NCBI RefSeq assembly: GCF_005938655.1
Contig: NZ_VCQT01000046.1
Span: 124,001-188,000, forward strand
Direction: 5' to 3'
DNA length: 64,000 nt
DNA from: Alloalcanivorax gelatiniphagus
Lineage (GTDB): Bacteria > Pseudomonadota > Gammaproteobacteria > Pseudomonadales > Alcanivoracaceae
Below, piece by piece: positions 17,336 through 25,323 of this stretch (positions are counted from its first letter, which is position 1; every line of letters starts with the position of its first letter). Both the position numbers and the translations under genes were made by a program. Below the pieces are notes generated by a model, which had not been told where the DNA came from, ran no database searches, and worked only from the letters and a program-made list of their open reading frames with translations.

Positions 17336-18689
17336 CCGCCTGCGCCGCCGGCGGGTAGCGCCGGCGTATCCACCACAGCGTCAGCAGGATCGCCGGCACC
17401 CCCAGCAACGCCGCGTAGTTGAAGAACACCGGGTAACCGGCGGCCTTGACCACCTCGCCGGAGAAGCCGCCGATAAACTTACCCGGCAGGGTCATCAGGG
17501 AGCTGAAGATAGCGAACTGGGTGGCGCTGAAGTTGCGGTTGGTCAGGCTCGACATAAAGGCGATCAGGGCCACGTTGGAGAAACCACCGAACAGGTTATC
17601 GGCGCTGATCACCGCCGCCAGCCAGGCCAGCGCGCCCCAGCGCACCTGTTCCGGGTCCAACGGCAGCCCCAGCACCGGCAGTATCGGCAGCGGGGTCACC
17701 GGCGAGTAGGCGGCCATCACCGCGAACAGCATATTGGTGGCGGCCACGCCCACGGCGCCCACCAGCATGGAACGCCCCAGCCCCCAGCGCAGCACCGCCA
17801 GGCCGCCCACGGCGGAGCCCAGAATGGTCATGAAGAAACCGAAGAACTTGGCCACCGTGGCGATTTCGTTCTTGGTGTAGCCGATGTCCAGATAGAAGGG
17901 GTTGGCCATCACGCCCATGGTGATATCACTGATCCGATAGATCGCCACCAGCGCCAGCAGCCCCAGGGCCAGAGCCCCGTAGCGGCTGAAAAAATCCCGG
18001 AACGGGGCGATCAGGGCGGTTTCCAGCCATTGCGCCGGCTGCCGGCCGAAGCTTTGCCGGGGCGGGGTGTCCGGTTCACGGATGATCAGGGTGGTGATGA
18101 CGCCCACGCCCATCAGCCAGGCCATGGCGTGGTAGGCCCCGTTCCAGGAGTCGTAACTGGCGATGTAGAAGGCGCCGGCGCCGGCCACCAGCATCGCCAC
18201 CCGGTAACCCAGGATATAGGTGGCGGCCATGGCGCCCTGGAAGGATTCGTCGGCGGAATCGATGCGGTAGGCGTCGATGCAGATGTCCTGGGTGGCGGAG
18301 CAGAACGCCACCAGCAGGGCCAGTTGCGCGAACCGTTCCAGATGGCCCACCGGCTCCACCAGGGCCATGGCCGCCAGCGACAGGCCGATGCCCACCTGGG
18401 CCAGCAACATCCAACTGCGCCGCTGGCCCAGCAGACGCCCCAGCAGCGGCAGCTTGAGCCGGTCCACCACCGGCGCCCAGAACACCTTGATGGAAAACAG
18501 AATGCCCACCCAGCTGAAATAACCGATGGCGGCCCGGTCCACGTCCGCGTCCGCCAGCCAGGCGGACAGGGTGGAAAACACCAGCAGGTAGGGCAACCCG
18601 GCGGAAAAACCGAGGAACAGCATCACCAGAACCCGCGGGTGGCGGTACAGGCGCCAGGCGGATCGGAGGGTATCACGCAATTCAGGCAT
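17325..18689 (-). CDS. ampG: AmpG-type muropeptide permease (MFS)
   Basis: Inner-membrane importer for anhydromuropeptides in peptidoglycan recycling. The 454-residue product has about 12-14 hydrophobic segments and AmpG signatures: LGFSAGLPYLLVFSTLSAWL, the FSWVGILFSIKVFWAPVVDR loop and the helix-7 region YRISDITMGVMANPFYLDIGYTKNEIA. AmpD and AmpE are encoded about 10 kb away, consistent with an active recycling pathway. The final residues DRD and the TGA stop are contributed by a REP-like palindrome at 17313-17335. Confidence 0.88.
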   Translation of the reverse strand: MPELRDTLRSAWRLYRHPRVLVMLFLGFSAGLPYLLVFSTLSAWLADADVDRAAIGYFSWVGILFSIKVFWAPVVDRLKLPLLGRLLGQRRSWMLLAQVGIGLSLAAMALVEPVGHLERFAQLALLVAFCSATQDICIDAYRIDSADESFQGAMAATYILGYRVAMLVAGAGAFYIASYDSWNGAYHAMAWLMGVGVITTLIIREPDTPPRQSFGRQPAQWLETALIAPFRDFFSRYGALALGLLALVAIYRISDITMGVMANPFYLDIGYTKNEIATVAKFFGFFMTILGSAVGGLAVLRWGLGRSMLVGAVGVAATNMLFAVMAAYSPVTPLPILPVLGLPLDPEQVRWGALAWLAAVISADNLFGGFSNVALIAFMSSLTNRNFSATQFAIFSSLMTLPGKFIGGFSGEVVKAAGYPVFFNYAALLGVPAILLTLWWIRRRYPPAAQADRD

Positions 18690-18806
18690 CGGGGCTCAGT
18701 TCCATCAAAGCGCTCATGGTCCCGGTTTCCCGGGCCGGGCACAACCGGCGACGTGCCCCTTCGCACCACCGTGGCGTCCGCCGCCGGCAACGCCTAGCAT
18801 AGCGCC

Positions 18807-19703
18807 ATGATCTGCTCCCCGGACGTTCCTTTCTGGTATCTGGCCGGTGCCGGCAACATGGGCACCCTGGCCGCCTGCTACCTGCGCGCCGCCGGTTTTC
18901 CGGTGGCGCTGCCCCGGCGGGACGGCGGCCCGCCGGCGCCGTTGCGCAAAACCCTGACCTTCGAGGATGGCCGCGCGCCGCTTGCCCTGGAACTGCCGGC
19001 GGCCCCGGCGGCGCCGATCCGGCACCTGGTGGTGGCCTGCAAGACGCCCTACTCCGATGCCGCCCTGGCGGACCTGCCGCTGGCGCCGGACGTCACCGTG
19101 CTGCGGCTGCAGAACGGCCTGGGCAGCCTGGACGGCCGGCTCCCGGAGGGTGCCGACCTGATCGAGGTGGTGACCACCTCGGCGGTGAAAGGGCGCCATC
19201 CCAGCCATCATCTGGTGGCGGAGAACCAGACCTGGATGGGCCGCGCCCGGGGCGGGCCGGCGCCGGCCTGGTTCCAAACCCTGGCGCGGCACTGGCCGGG
19301 CCTGGAGTGGGCAGAACCGATCCGCGACCGGCAATGGCGCAAGCTGGTGGCCAACGCGGTGATCAATCCGCTCACCGGCCTGTACGACGTGGCCAACGGG
19401 CGGTTGCTGGAAGACCCGGAACTGAGCGCCCGGGCCCGGCGGCTGGCGGACGAGGCGGACACCCTGCTGGGCGCCCTGGACCCGGCCTGGCCCGGCGGCT
19501 CCTGGGATCAGGTGGCGGCGGTGGCCGCCGCCACCGCCGGCAATACCTCCTCCATGCGCGCGGATATGCAACGGGGCGCGGGCACCGAGATCGACGCCAT
19601 CAACGGCTGGTTGTTGCGCGAGGCCCGGCGGCTGGGCCTGGAGCTGCCGGCCCATCGGGAGGTGGTCGCCGCCGTGCGGGGCCGCACCCTCTCCGCCCCC
19701 TAG
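18807..19703 (+). CDS. panE: 2-dehydropantoate 2-reductase (ketopantoate reductase)
   Basis: NADPH-dependent reductase making pantoate for coenzyme A synthesis. The 298-residue protein has the Rossmann motif GAGNMG near the N-terminus (about 14-19). The catalytic-domain signature WRKLVANAVINPLTGL has the conserved lysine, and the substrate-binding NTSSMRADMQRGAGTEIDAINGW follows. A VVACKTP segment matches the family. ATG 18807 begins a gene divergent from ampG with a 117-bp shared upstream region. CoaE, the last CoA-pathway enzyme, is encoded elsewhere in the window. Confidence 0.88.
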   Translation: MICSPDVPFWYLAGAGNMGTLAACYLRAAGFPVALPRRDGGPPAPLRKTLTFEDGRAPLALELPAAPAAPIRHLVVACKTPYSDAALADLPLAPDVTVLRLQNGLGSLDGRLPEGADLIEVVTTSAVKGRHPSHHLVAENQTWMGRARGGPAPAWFQTLARHWPGLEWAEPIRDRQWRKLVANAVINPLTGLYDVANGRLLEDPELSARARRLADEADTLLGALDPAWPGGSWDQVAAVAAATAGNTSSMRADMQRGAGTEIDAINGWLLREARRLGLELPAHREVVAAVRGRTLSAP

Positions 19704-19722
19704 GTGCGGTCGGGCGGCGTAC

Positions 19723-19786
19723 CGCTTCAGCGGCGATTAGAGCGGGTGGCGACGCCAGCGTTGATCGCGGCTGAAGCCGCTCCTAC
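19723..19786. repeat. REP-like pair, one copy degenerate
   Basis: A good unit at 19764-19786 (GCGGCTgaAGCCGC flavour) faces a decayed unit around 19723-19737. The pair sits between convergent panE and the cobalamin adenosyltransferase gene. Confidence 0.8.
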
Positions 19787-19807
19787 ACCCGGCGCGGCGG
19801 CCGGACC

Positions 19808-20377
19808 TTAGCGGTCCCGGCGCGGCAGCCACTGGGGTTCGGGTGTTTCAGTGCGCTGGTTGATCAGGCGCGCCATCACGAACAGCAGGTCGCCCAGGCG
19901 GTTGAGCACCGCCCGGCTCACCGGGTTGATGTCGTCCACGGCGGCCAGGGTCACCAGGTCCCGCTCGGCGCGGCGGGCCAGGGCGCGGCAGTGGTGGCAC
20001 CAGGCCGCGTCCGGATGGCCGCCGGGCAGCACGAATTCTTCCAGGGGTGGCAGCTCCGCATTCAGGGTGTCCGCCTGGGACTCCACTTCCACCAGGTCCC
20101 CGTCGGTGAGGGTGCTGGTGCCCGGCACCGCCAGCTCGCCGCCCAGATCGAACAGCAGCTGCTGCAGGTTTTCCAGCAGCCGGTCCAGGTCCGCGTCCAG
20201 CTCCCGGGCGCGCAGCACGCCCAGCTCGCTGTTCAACTCGTCCAGGGTGCCCAGCGCCTGGATACGCGGGTGATCCTTGGCCACCCGCGACCCGTCCGCC
20301 AGACCGGTCCGCCCATCGTCGCCGCTGCGCGTGATCACGCGGTTGATACGGGTTTTGGCCTTGCCGTCATCGCTCAT
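19808..20377 (-). CDS. Cob(I)alamin adenosyltransferase, PduO type
   Basis: ATP:cob(I)alamin adenosyltransferase that converts reduced corrinoid to adenosylcobalamin. The 189-residue protein shows the PduO-type N-terminal phosphate-binding signature (TRSGDDGRTGLADGSRVAKD), then LGTLDELNSELG, FVLPGG and the helix CRALARRAERDLV. The RLGDLLFVMARL segment lies near the end. The start at ATG 20377 gives the family-typical short N-terminus, and an ATG at 20410 would add 11 residues. Neither has a strong ribosome site. Its upstream spacer holds a heptad element with a 30-bp perfect inverted repeat. Confidence 0.88.
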   Translation of the reverse strand: MSDDGKAKTRINRVITRSGDDGRTGLADGSRVAKDHPRIQALGTLDELNSELGVLRARELDADLDRLLENLQQLLFDLGGELAVPGTSTLTDGDLVEVESQADTLNAELPPLEEFVLPGGHPDAAWCHHCRALARRAERDLVTLAAVDDINPVSRAVLNRLGDLLFVMARLINQRTETPEPQWLPRRDR

Positions 20378-20453
20378 AACATACCGTCCGGGTTGGCTGT
20401 CAGTGGGCATTTATTAGACCTGGATAGGGGGGAAGTTGGAAGGTCGGTATTCT

Positions 20454-20624
20454 CAGTTGAAAGTTTAAAGTTAAAAGTTGAAACGCGGGGCCGCACCGGG
20501 GGTACTGACAGCAGCGGTGCCCGCGCTCATAAGGAGAGCCAGCACCGATGGGCCGCCCGGCCGTAGGCCGCGGGAAGGCCAGGCGGCGGCGACCTTTCAA
20601 CTTTTAACTTTAAACTTTCAACTG
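20454..20624. repeat. Heptad-repeat element with exact 30-bp inverted ends
   Basis: The arms at 20454-20483 and 20595-20624 are perfect reverse complements built from GTTGAAA/GTTTAAA/GTTAAAA units. They flank a GC-rich 111-bp core with palindromic stretches. This accounts for most of the gene-free interval 20378-20734. Confidence 0.88.
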
Positions 20625-20734
20625 CCGCCCCCTCCCCTCCACCCCCAAGATATTGAAAGAATGTGCAAGACACTGGGGCCGGCGAAGCGCGCCGACTAAA
20701 CTGACCGCTCATTCCCGGCCAGGCCTCCGCCGTC

Positions 20735-22102
20735 ATGGGCATCCGCAAAAAACTCTTTGTGACTTTTCTGGCTACCTTTCTGGTGCTGATTCTGGCCGCC
20801 GGCGGGTTCTTCTTTTTTGCCTTCGAGAAGAGTCTGAGCAAGTACATCGACGAACGTCAGCAGGCCCAGGTGGAGCGGCTCGCCGAGCATCTCGGCGTGC
20901 TCTACACCCAGCGTGGCAGCTGGCATTTCCTGCTCGACGAGCCACGGCTGCTGACCCGGCTTTACTGGCTGGCCGGTGACCGGGAGGCGCGGCTGGAGCG
21001 CGACGGCGGCCCGCGCCGTGACCGGGACGCGCCGCGCCATCTGACCCTGCTGAGCCCGGACAAGCGCCCCCTGCTGGGTCCGCCACCGCCTTCCCGCCTT
21101 AGCGAGCAGGTGCCGATCCGGGTGGGCGACACCCTGGTGGGCTGGCTCGCCTACCCCGACCAGGAGGCGATCCGCGACAAGCTGGACCAGCGCTTCCAGG
21201 AGCGGCTACTGCGCTTTATGTCGACCATGGCGCTGGTGGGGCTGGCCCTGTCGCTGCTGGTGTCCTGGCTGCTGGCCCGGCACCTGGTGGCGCCGGTCAC
21301 CGCGCTGACCCGCCATACCCGGCGGCTGCGCGAAGGCGAGTACGAGGCGCGCCTTACCAGCGCCCGCCGCGACGAGATCGGCCAGCTGATCCATCACGTC
21401 AACGGTCTCGGCGAGCGCCTGGATCAGGGCCGGCGCGCCCGGCAGCGCTGGTTCTCGGACATCGCCCATGAACTGCGCACGCCCCTGTCGGTGTTGCAGG
21501 GTGAACTGGAAGCCATGGTGGACGGCGTGCGCCCGCTCAATCAGGACGGCATCGCCGCCCTGGAATCCCAGGTGCGCCAGCTCACCCATCTGGTCAATGA
21601 TCTGCACGATCTGGCCCTGGCCGATGCCGGCAACCTGCGCTATCACTTCCGCCAGGTGGACCTGGATACGCTCTGCGAGGATGCCCTGGACGCGCTGCGC
21701 CCGGCCCTGGGCCGGCGCCGGGTCACGGTGCACACCACCCTGGCGCCGGCGCGGCTGGGCGGCGATCCGGTGCGCCTGCGGCAACTGCTGGACAATCTGC
21801 TGCAGAACAGTCTCAAGTACACCGACGAGGGCGGCCAGCTACGCCTGGACTTGGCCGCCGATGGCGATCAATGGTGCCTGACCCTGGACGACAGTGCCCC
21901 GGGGGTGCCCGACGAGGCGCTGCCGAAACTGTTCGACCACCTGTACCGGGTGGAGAGCTCGCGCAACCGGGAGACCGGCGGCGCCGGCCTGGGCCTGGCC
22001 ATCGGCCAGCGCATCGTCGAGGCCCACGGCGGCACCATGAGCGCGGATCACAGCCCGCTGGGCGGCCTGCGCATCACCGTGCGCCTGCCGCGCGGTTCGT
22101 AG
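20735..22102 (+). CDS. Sensor histidine kinase (BaeS/CpxA-like)
   Basis: Two-component membrane sensor of 455 residues. TM1 is about 8-29, followed by a periplasmic sensor of about 130 residues rich in Arg/Pro, and TM2 is about 161-181. The HAMP domain (about 182-235) precedes the DHp box FSDIAHELRTPLS with phospho-acceptor H245. The ATPase core follows, with NLLQNSLKYT (N box) and GGAGLGLAI (G box). Its response regulator and a Spy-like protein lie downstream, so an envelope-stress role like BaeSR or CpxAR is likely. The TAG stop is the first TAG inside a REP-like palindrome. Confidence 0.92.
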   Translation: MGIRKKLFVTFLATFLVLILAAGGFFFFAFEKSLSKYIDERQQAQVERLAEHLGVLYTQRGSWHFLLDEPRLLTRLYWLAGDREARLERDGGPRRDRDAPRHLTLLSPDKRPLLGPPPPSRLSEQVPIRVGDTLVGWLAYPDQEAIRDKLDQRFQERLLRFMSTMALVGLALSLLVSWLLARHLVAPVTALTRHTRRLREGEYEARLTSARRDEIGQLIHHVNGLGERLDQGRRARQRWFSDIAHELRTPLSVLQGELEAMVDGVRPLNQDGIAALESQVRQLTHLVNDLHDLALADAGNLRYHFRQVDLDTLCEDALDALRPALGRRRVTVHTTLAPARLGGDPVRLRQLLDNLLQNSLKYTDEGGQLRLDLAADGDQWCLTLDDSAPGVPDEALPKLFDHLYRVESSRNRETGGAGLGLAIGQRIVEAHGGTMSADHSPLGGLRITVRLPRGS

Positions 22103-22165
22103 GAGCGGCTTCAGCCGCGATTGGCCGGGGCCGACCACATCAATCGCGGCTGAAGCCGCTCCTAC
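22099..22165. repeat. REPIN-like pair between kinase and regulator genes
   Basis: Units at 22099-22121 and 22143-22165 (GCGGCT flavour) face each other across 21 bp. They lie inside what should be a kinase-regulator operon and end 57 bp before the regulator start. Confidence 0.92.
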
Positions 22166-22222
22166 GGGGGGTGGTGCGGAGACCGTTTCCATGTCGGATC
22201 GGGTTCACTGAAGGAAAATAGC

Positions 22223-22906
22223 ATGGCGAACATTCTGATCGTGGAGGACGAGCCCCGGCTCGCCCAGCTGCTGGCCGATTACCTGCGCCACAGCCATTTC
22301 GAGCCGACCCACACCGCCAGTGCCCGGGAGGCGGAGCAGCGGGTGCGCGACGGCCACTTCGACGCGGTGTTGCTGGACCTGATGCTGCCGGACGGCGACG
22401 GCATGGAGGTGTGCAAGGCGATCCGCCGTTTCTCCGACGTGCCGGTGCTGATGATCACCGCCCGGGTGGAGGAAGTGGACCGCTTGCTGGGTCTGGAGAT
22501 CGGCGCCGACGACTACATCTGCAAGCCGTTCAGCCCCCGGGAAGTGGTGGCCCGGGTCAAGGCGGTGCTGCGCCGGGCCCGGGGCGAACAGCGCGACGAC
22601 CGCCCGGGGCTGGTGCTGGACCGGCACCGTTTCGAGGCGGTGCACGAAGGCGCCCGGGTACCGCTTACCGCCATCGAATTCGAACTGCTGGCCACCCTGG
22701 CCCGCCAACCCGGCCGCATCTGGAGCCGCGACCAGCTGATGGACGTGATCTATCCGGACCACCGGGTGGTGTCCGACCGCACCATCGACAGCCATATCCG
22801 CAAGCTGAGACGCAAGCTCAGCGAAGGCCTGACCGGCGAGCACGATTGGATCGGCAGCGTCTACGGGGTGGGGTACCGGCTGCAAACGCCGGACGACGAC
22901 GTTTAG
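22223..22906 (+). CDS. OmpR-family response regulator (BaeR/CpxR-like)
   Basis: DNA-binding response regulator of 227 residues. The receiver domain (1-120) has acidic pocket residues E8-D9, phospho-acceptor D52 in LLDLMLPDGDG and the KPF lysine near 102. The C-terminal winged helix (about 130-225) contains the OmpR signature SDRTIDSHIRKLRRKL followed by GVGYRL. It is separated from its kinase by a REP pair rather than by the usual overlap. The downstream Spy-like gene is a likely target. Confidence 0.93.
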   Translation: MANILIVEDEPRLAQLLADYLRHSHFEPTHTASAREAEQRVRDGHFDAVLLDLMLPDGDGMEVCKAIRRFSDVPVLMITARVEEVDRLLGLEIGADDYICKPFSPREVVARVKAVLRRARGEQRDDRPGLVLDRHRFEAVHEGARVPLTAIEFELLATLARQPGRIWSRDQLMDVIYPDHRVVSDRTIDSHIRKLRRKLSEGLTGEHDWIGSVYGVGYRLQTPDDDV

Positions 22907-22912
22907 CAACCC

Positions 22913-23048
22913 ATCGCGACTGAAGTCGCTCCTACAAACCCACCCCCTCTGTAGGAGCGACTTCAGTCGCGATACGCGGGGGGAGGTGTGGTGTACGAGC
23001 GATGTCAGTCGCGATCAGCGAGGGTGTAGGAGCGACTTCAGTCGCGAT
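22913..23048. repeat. Cluster of four REP-like units
   Basis: Units at 22913-22935 (reverse), 22951-22973 (forward), 22993-23015 (forward, degenerate) and 23026-23048 (forward), all of the GCGACT flavour. They fill the gap between the regulator and the spy-like gene. Confidence 0.9.
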
Positions 23049-23130
23049 GGGTTTTCACGTTTCCTGCATTCTGTCTGCACATTTCCCGGCGACACTGATG
23101 TTGAATCAAGTCGCTTCAAGGAGAAGCCCC

Positions 23131-23466
23131 ATGAAGAAAATCACTACCCTCGCCCTGGCCCTGGTCACAGGGGCCGCTCTCGCCGGTCCGGTAATGGCCG
23201 CCCCGAAACCCGGCCCGAATCCGGATCGTATGGTCGAACACATGGCCAAGGAGCTGGACCTGAACGCCGACCAGCAGGCGCGCATCAAGACCATCATGGA
23301 GGAGCAGGGAAAGAAGATGCGTGCGCTCCACGATGAAACCGAAAGCCGGGTCAAGGCGGTGCTGACGCCGGAACAGCAGGCGAAAGCCGAGGCAATGCGC
23401 GACAAGCGCCGGGAGAAATGGGAAGAACGGAAGGAAAAAATGCAGGAGCGTCGCGGTAAGGAATAA
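23131..23466 (+). CDS. Spy/CpxP-like periplasmic LTxxQ protein
   Basis: A 111-residue periplasmic protein. It has a signal peptide (about 1-23, ending VMA) and a Met/Lys/Glu-rich helical body with the LTxxQ-family pattern (LDLNADQQARIK and LTPEQQAKAEAMRDKR). Spy and CpxP are periplasmic chaperones or envelope-stress modulators induced by BaeR or CpxR. Here the gene directly follows a matching two-component system. ATG 23131 has an AAGGAG eight bases upstream. Upstream in-frame codons would only translate REP DNA, so that longer frame is rejected. Confidence 0.82.
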   Translation: MKKITTLALALVTGAALAGPVMAAPKPGPNPDRMVEHMAKELDLNADQQARIKTIMEEQGKKMRALHDETESRVKAVLTPEQQAKAEAMRDKRREKWEERKEKMQERRGKE

Positions 23467-23486
23467 ACCGGTCGCGTTGCAAAAAA

Positions 23487-23539
23487 ATCGCGGCTGAAGC
23501 CGCTCCTACACAGACCGTAGGAGCGGCTTCAGCCGCGAT
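23487..23539. repeat. REPIN-like pair between spy-like gene and aceF
   Basis: Units at 23487-23509 and 23517-23539 (GCGGCT flavour) face each other with only a 7-bp spacer, so the whole could fold into one long hairpin. It lies between convergent genes and might act as a terminator. Confidence 0.92.
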
Positions 23540-23557
23540 GGTTTTAACGACCCGGCG

Positions 23558-25303
23558 TTACAACAAAGCCCGCCGCATATCGCTCAGCAGCTGACTCAGA
23601 TAGCTGGTGAAGCGGGCCGCGTCGGCGCCGTCGATGACCCGGTGATCGTAGGACAACGACAACGGCAGGGTCAGGCGCGGCTGGAACGCCTTGCCGTCCC
23701 ACACCGGTTTGGTGTCGGAGCGGCTGACACCCAGGATCGCCACCTCGGGCCAGTTGACGATGGGGGTGAAGGCGGTGCCGCCAATGCCACCCAGCGACGA
23801 GATGCTGAAGGTGGCGCCCTTCATGTCCGCCGGTGACAGCTTGCGGTCCCGGGCCTTGCCGGCCAGCTCGCCCATTTCCAGGGCGATTTCCTTAAGCCCT
23901 TTCTTGTCGGCGTCGCGGATCACCGGCACCACCAGACCATTGGGCGTATCCACGGCGATGCCGATGTGCACGTAGTCCTTCATGATCAGGGCTTCGCCGC
24001 TCACTTCCAGGGAACTGTTGAAGCGCGGAAATTCCCTTAGCGCGTTGGCGCAGGCCTTGACCAGGAACGCCAGCATGGTGAGTTTGACGCCTTCTTTTTC
24101 CAGGGCCTTGTTCTGGCTCTTGCGGAAGGCTTCCAGCTCGGTGATGTCCGCTTCGTCGAACTGGGTCACATGGGGAATGGTGACCCAGCTGCGGTGCAGG
24201 TTCCTGGCCGCCACCTTGCGCAGCTTGTTGAGCTCCTGACGTTCCACCGGGCCGAACTCGCTGAAGTCGATCTCCGGCAGGTCCGGCGCCCCGCCACCGG
24301 CGGCGACGGGCGGATTTTCCAGCCGCTGCTTGATCAGGGCGTGCACGTCTTCCTTGAGAATGCGTTCCTTGGGCCCGCTGGGCGCCACGTCCGCCAGATC
24401 GATGCCGGTTTCCCGGGCCAGCTTGCGCACCGCCGGGCCGGCGTGCACCGAGGCGGACGGTTTGCCCTGGGAGCGCTCGGGGGTTTCCGGGGGAACGTTC
24501 TGACGGCCGGCTTCCGACGGTTTCTCGTCCAGATCGGACTTCCGGGAGCCGCTGGATTTGGCGGCGCCGTCTTGTTTGGAGGCCGCTTTTTCCGATGCCT
24601 CTTTCTTCGCGGCCGGTTTCTCCGACGCGCCTTTATCGGACGATTTCTCTTCGCCAGCCGACCCGTCGCTCTGGCCGCCGCCGGCGGTTTCCAGTTCCAG
24701 CAGGTCGGTGCCGGTGCCGATCTTGTCGCCCACCTTCACCAGCAGCTTCTTCACCGTACCCGCTTCCGGACAGGGCACTTCCAGGGACGCCTTGTCGGAC
24801 TCGATCACCAGAATGGTCTGCTCGGCCTCGACGCTGTCGCCCTCGGCCACGTTGATCTCGATGATCTCCGCTTCGTCGATATCGCCCAGGTCCGGTGCCG
24901 GCACCGTGCGGGTGCCGCCTTTGGGGGCCGGGGCTGCGTCGGCGCTGTCGTTGTCGGCGCTGTCGTTTTCGCGACTGAAGTCGCTCCTACCGGCCTGCTC
25001 ATCGGCCACGGACTCTTCTGTAGGAGCGGCTTCAGCCGCGATATCCGCCTCGCCGCCGTCCTCACCGGCCACGTCCAGCTCCAGGAGCGGGTCGCCCTCC
25101 TTCACCTGGTCACCGGCTTTCACTTTCAGTTCCAGGACCGTGCCCGCCTTGGGACAGGGTACTTCCAGCGACGCCTTGTCCGATTCCAGCACCACGATGG
25201 TGTCTTCGGCTTCGACGCTGTCGCCTTTCTTAACGGATACCTCGATAACGTCAACAGGATCACTGCTGCCGATATCGGGTACCCGGATGGTTTCCTTGCT
25301 CAC
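23558..25303 (-). CDS. aceF: Pyruvate dehydrogenase E2, dihydrolipoamide acetyltransferase
   Basis: Core acetyltransferase of the pyruvate dehydrogenase complex, 581 residues. Two lipoyl domains carry lipoylation lysines in ESDKASLEVP (K43 and K171). The E1/E3-binding domain is AVRKLARETGIDL...ILKEDVHALI. The catalytic domain ends with SYDHRVIDGADAARF. The linker between the lipoyl domains is odd: residues about 88-95 (IAAEAAPT) and 105-112 (GRSDFSRE) are translated from two REP-like palindromes lying in frame in the gene. It follows aceE by 20 nt. The lpd gene is not in the window. Confidence 0.96.
   Translation of the reverse strand: MSKETIRVPDIGSSDPVDVIEVSVKKGDSVEAEDTIVVLESDKASLEVPCPKAGTVLELKVKAGDQVKEGDPLLELDVAGEDGGEADIAAEAAPTEESVADEQAGRSDFSRENDSADNDSADAAPAPKGGTRTVPAPDLGDIDEAEIIEINVAEGDSVEAEQTILVIESDKASLEVPCPEAGTVKKLLVKVGDKIGTGTDLLELETAGGGQSDGSAGEEKSSDKGASEKPAAKKEASEKAASKQDGAAKSSGSRKSDLDEKPSEAGRQNVPPETPERSQGKPSASVHAGPAVRKLARETGIDLADVAPSGPKERILKEDVHALIKQRLENPPVAAGGGAPDLPEIDFSEFGPVERQELNKLRKVAARNLHRSWVTIPHVTQFDEADITELEAFRKSQNKALEKEGVKLTMLAFLVKACANALREFPRFNSSLEVSGEALIMKDYVHIGIAVDTPNGLVVPVIRDADKKGLKEIALEMGELAGKARDRKLSPADMKGATFSISSLGGIGGTAFTPIVNWPEVAILGVSRSDTKPVWDGKAFQPRLTLPLSLSYDHRVIDGADAARFTSYLSQLLSDMRRALL
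24968..25042. repeat. REP-like pair inside the aceF coding sequence
   Basis: Units at 24968-24990 (GCGACT flavour) and 25020-25042 (GCGGCT flavour) face each other across 29 bp, wholly within the lipoyl-domain linker. This is the only pair in the window with mixed flavours. Both are read without stop codons in the aceF frame. Confidence 0.92.
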
Positions 25304-25323
25304 AGGTCACTCCTTCTGAGAGT

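Noticed and set aside
22913-23048. Regularly spaced palindromes that could be taken for a CRISPR array
   Set aside because: Units occur in both orientations with irregular spacers of 10-20 bp, and they recur singly or in pairs across the window. No cas genes are present. They are REP-like.
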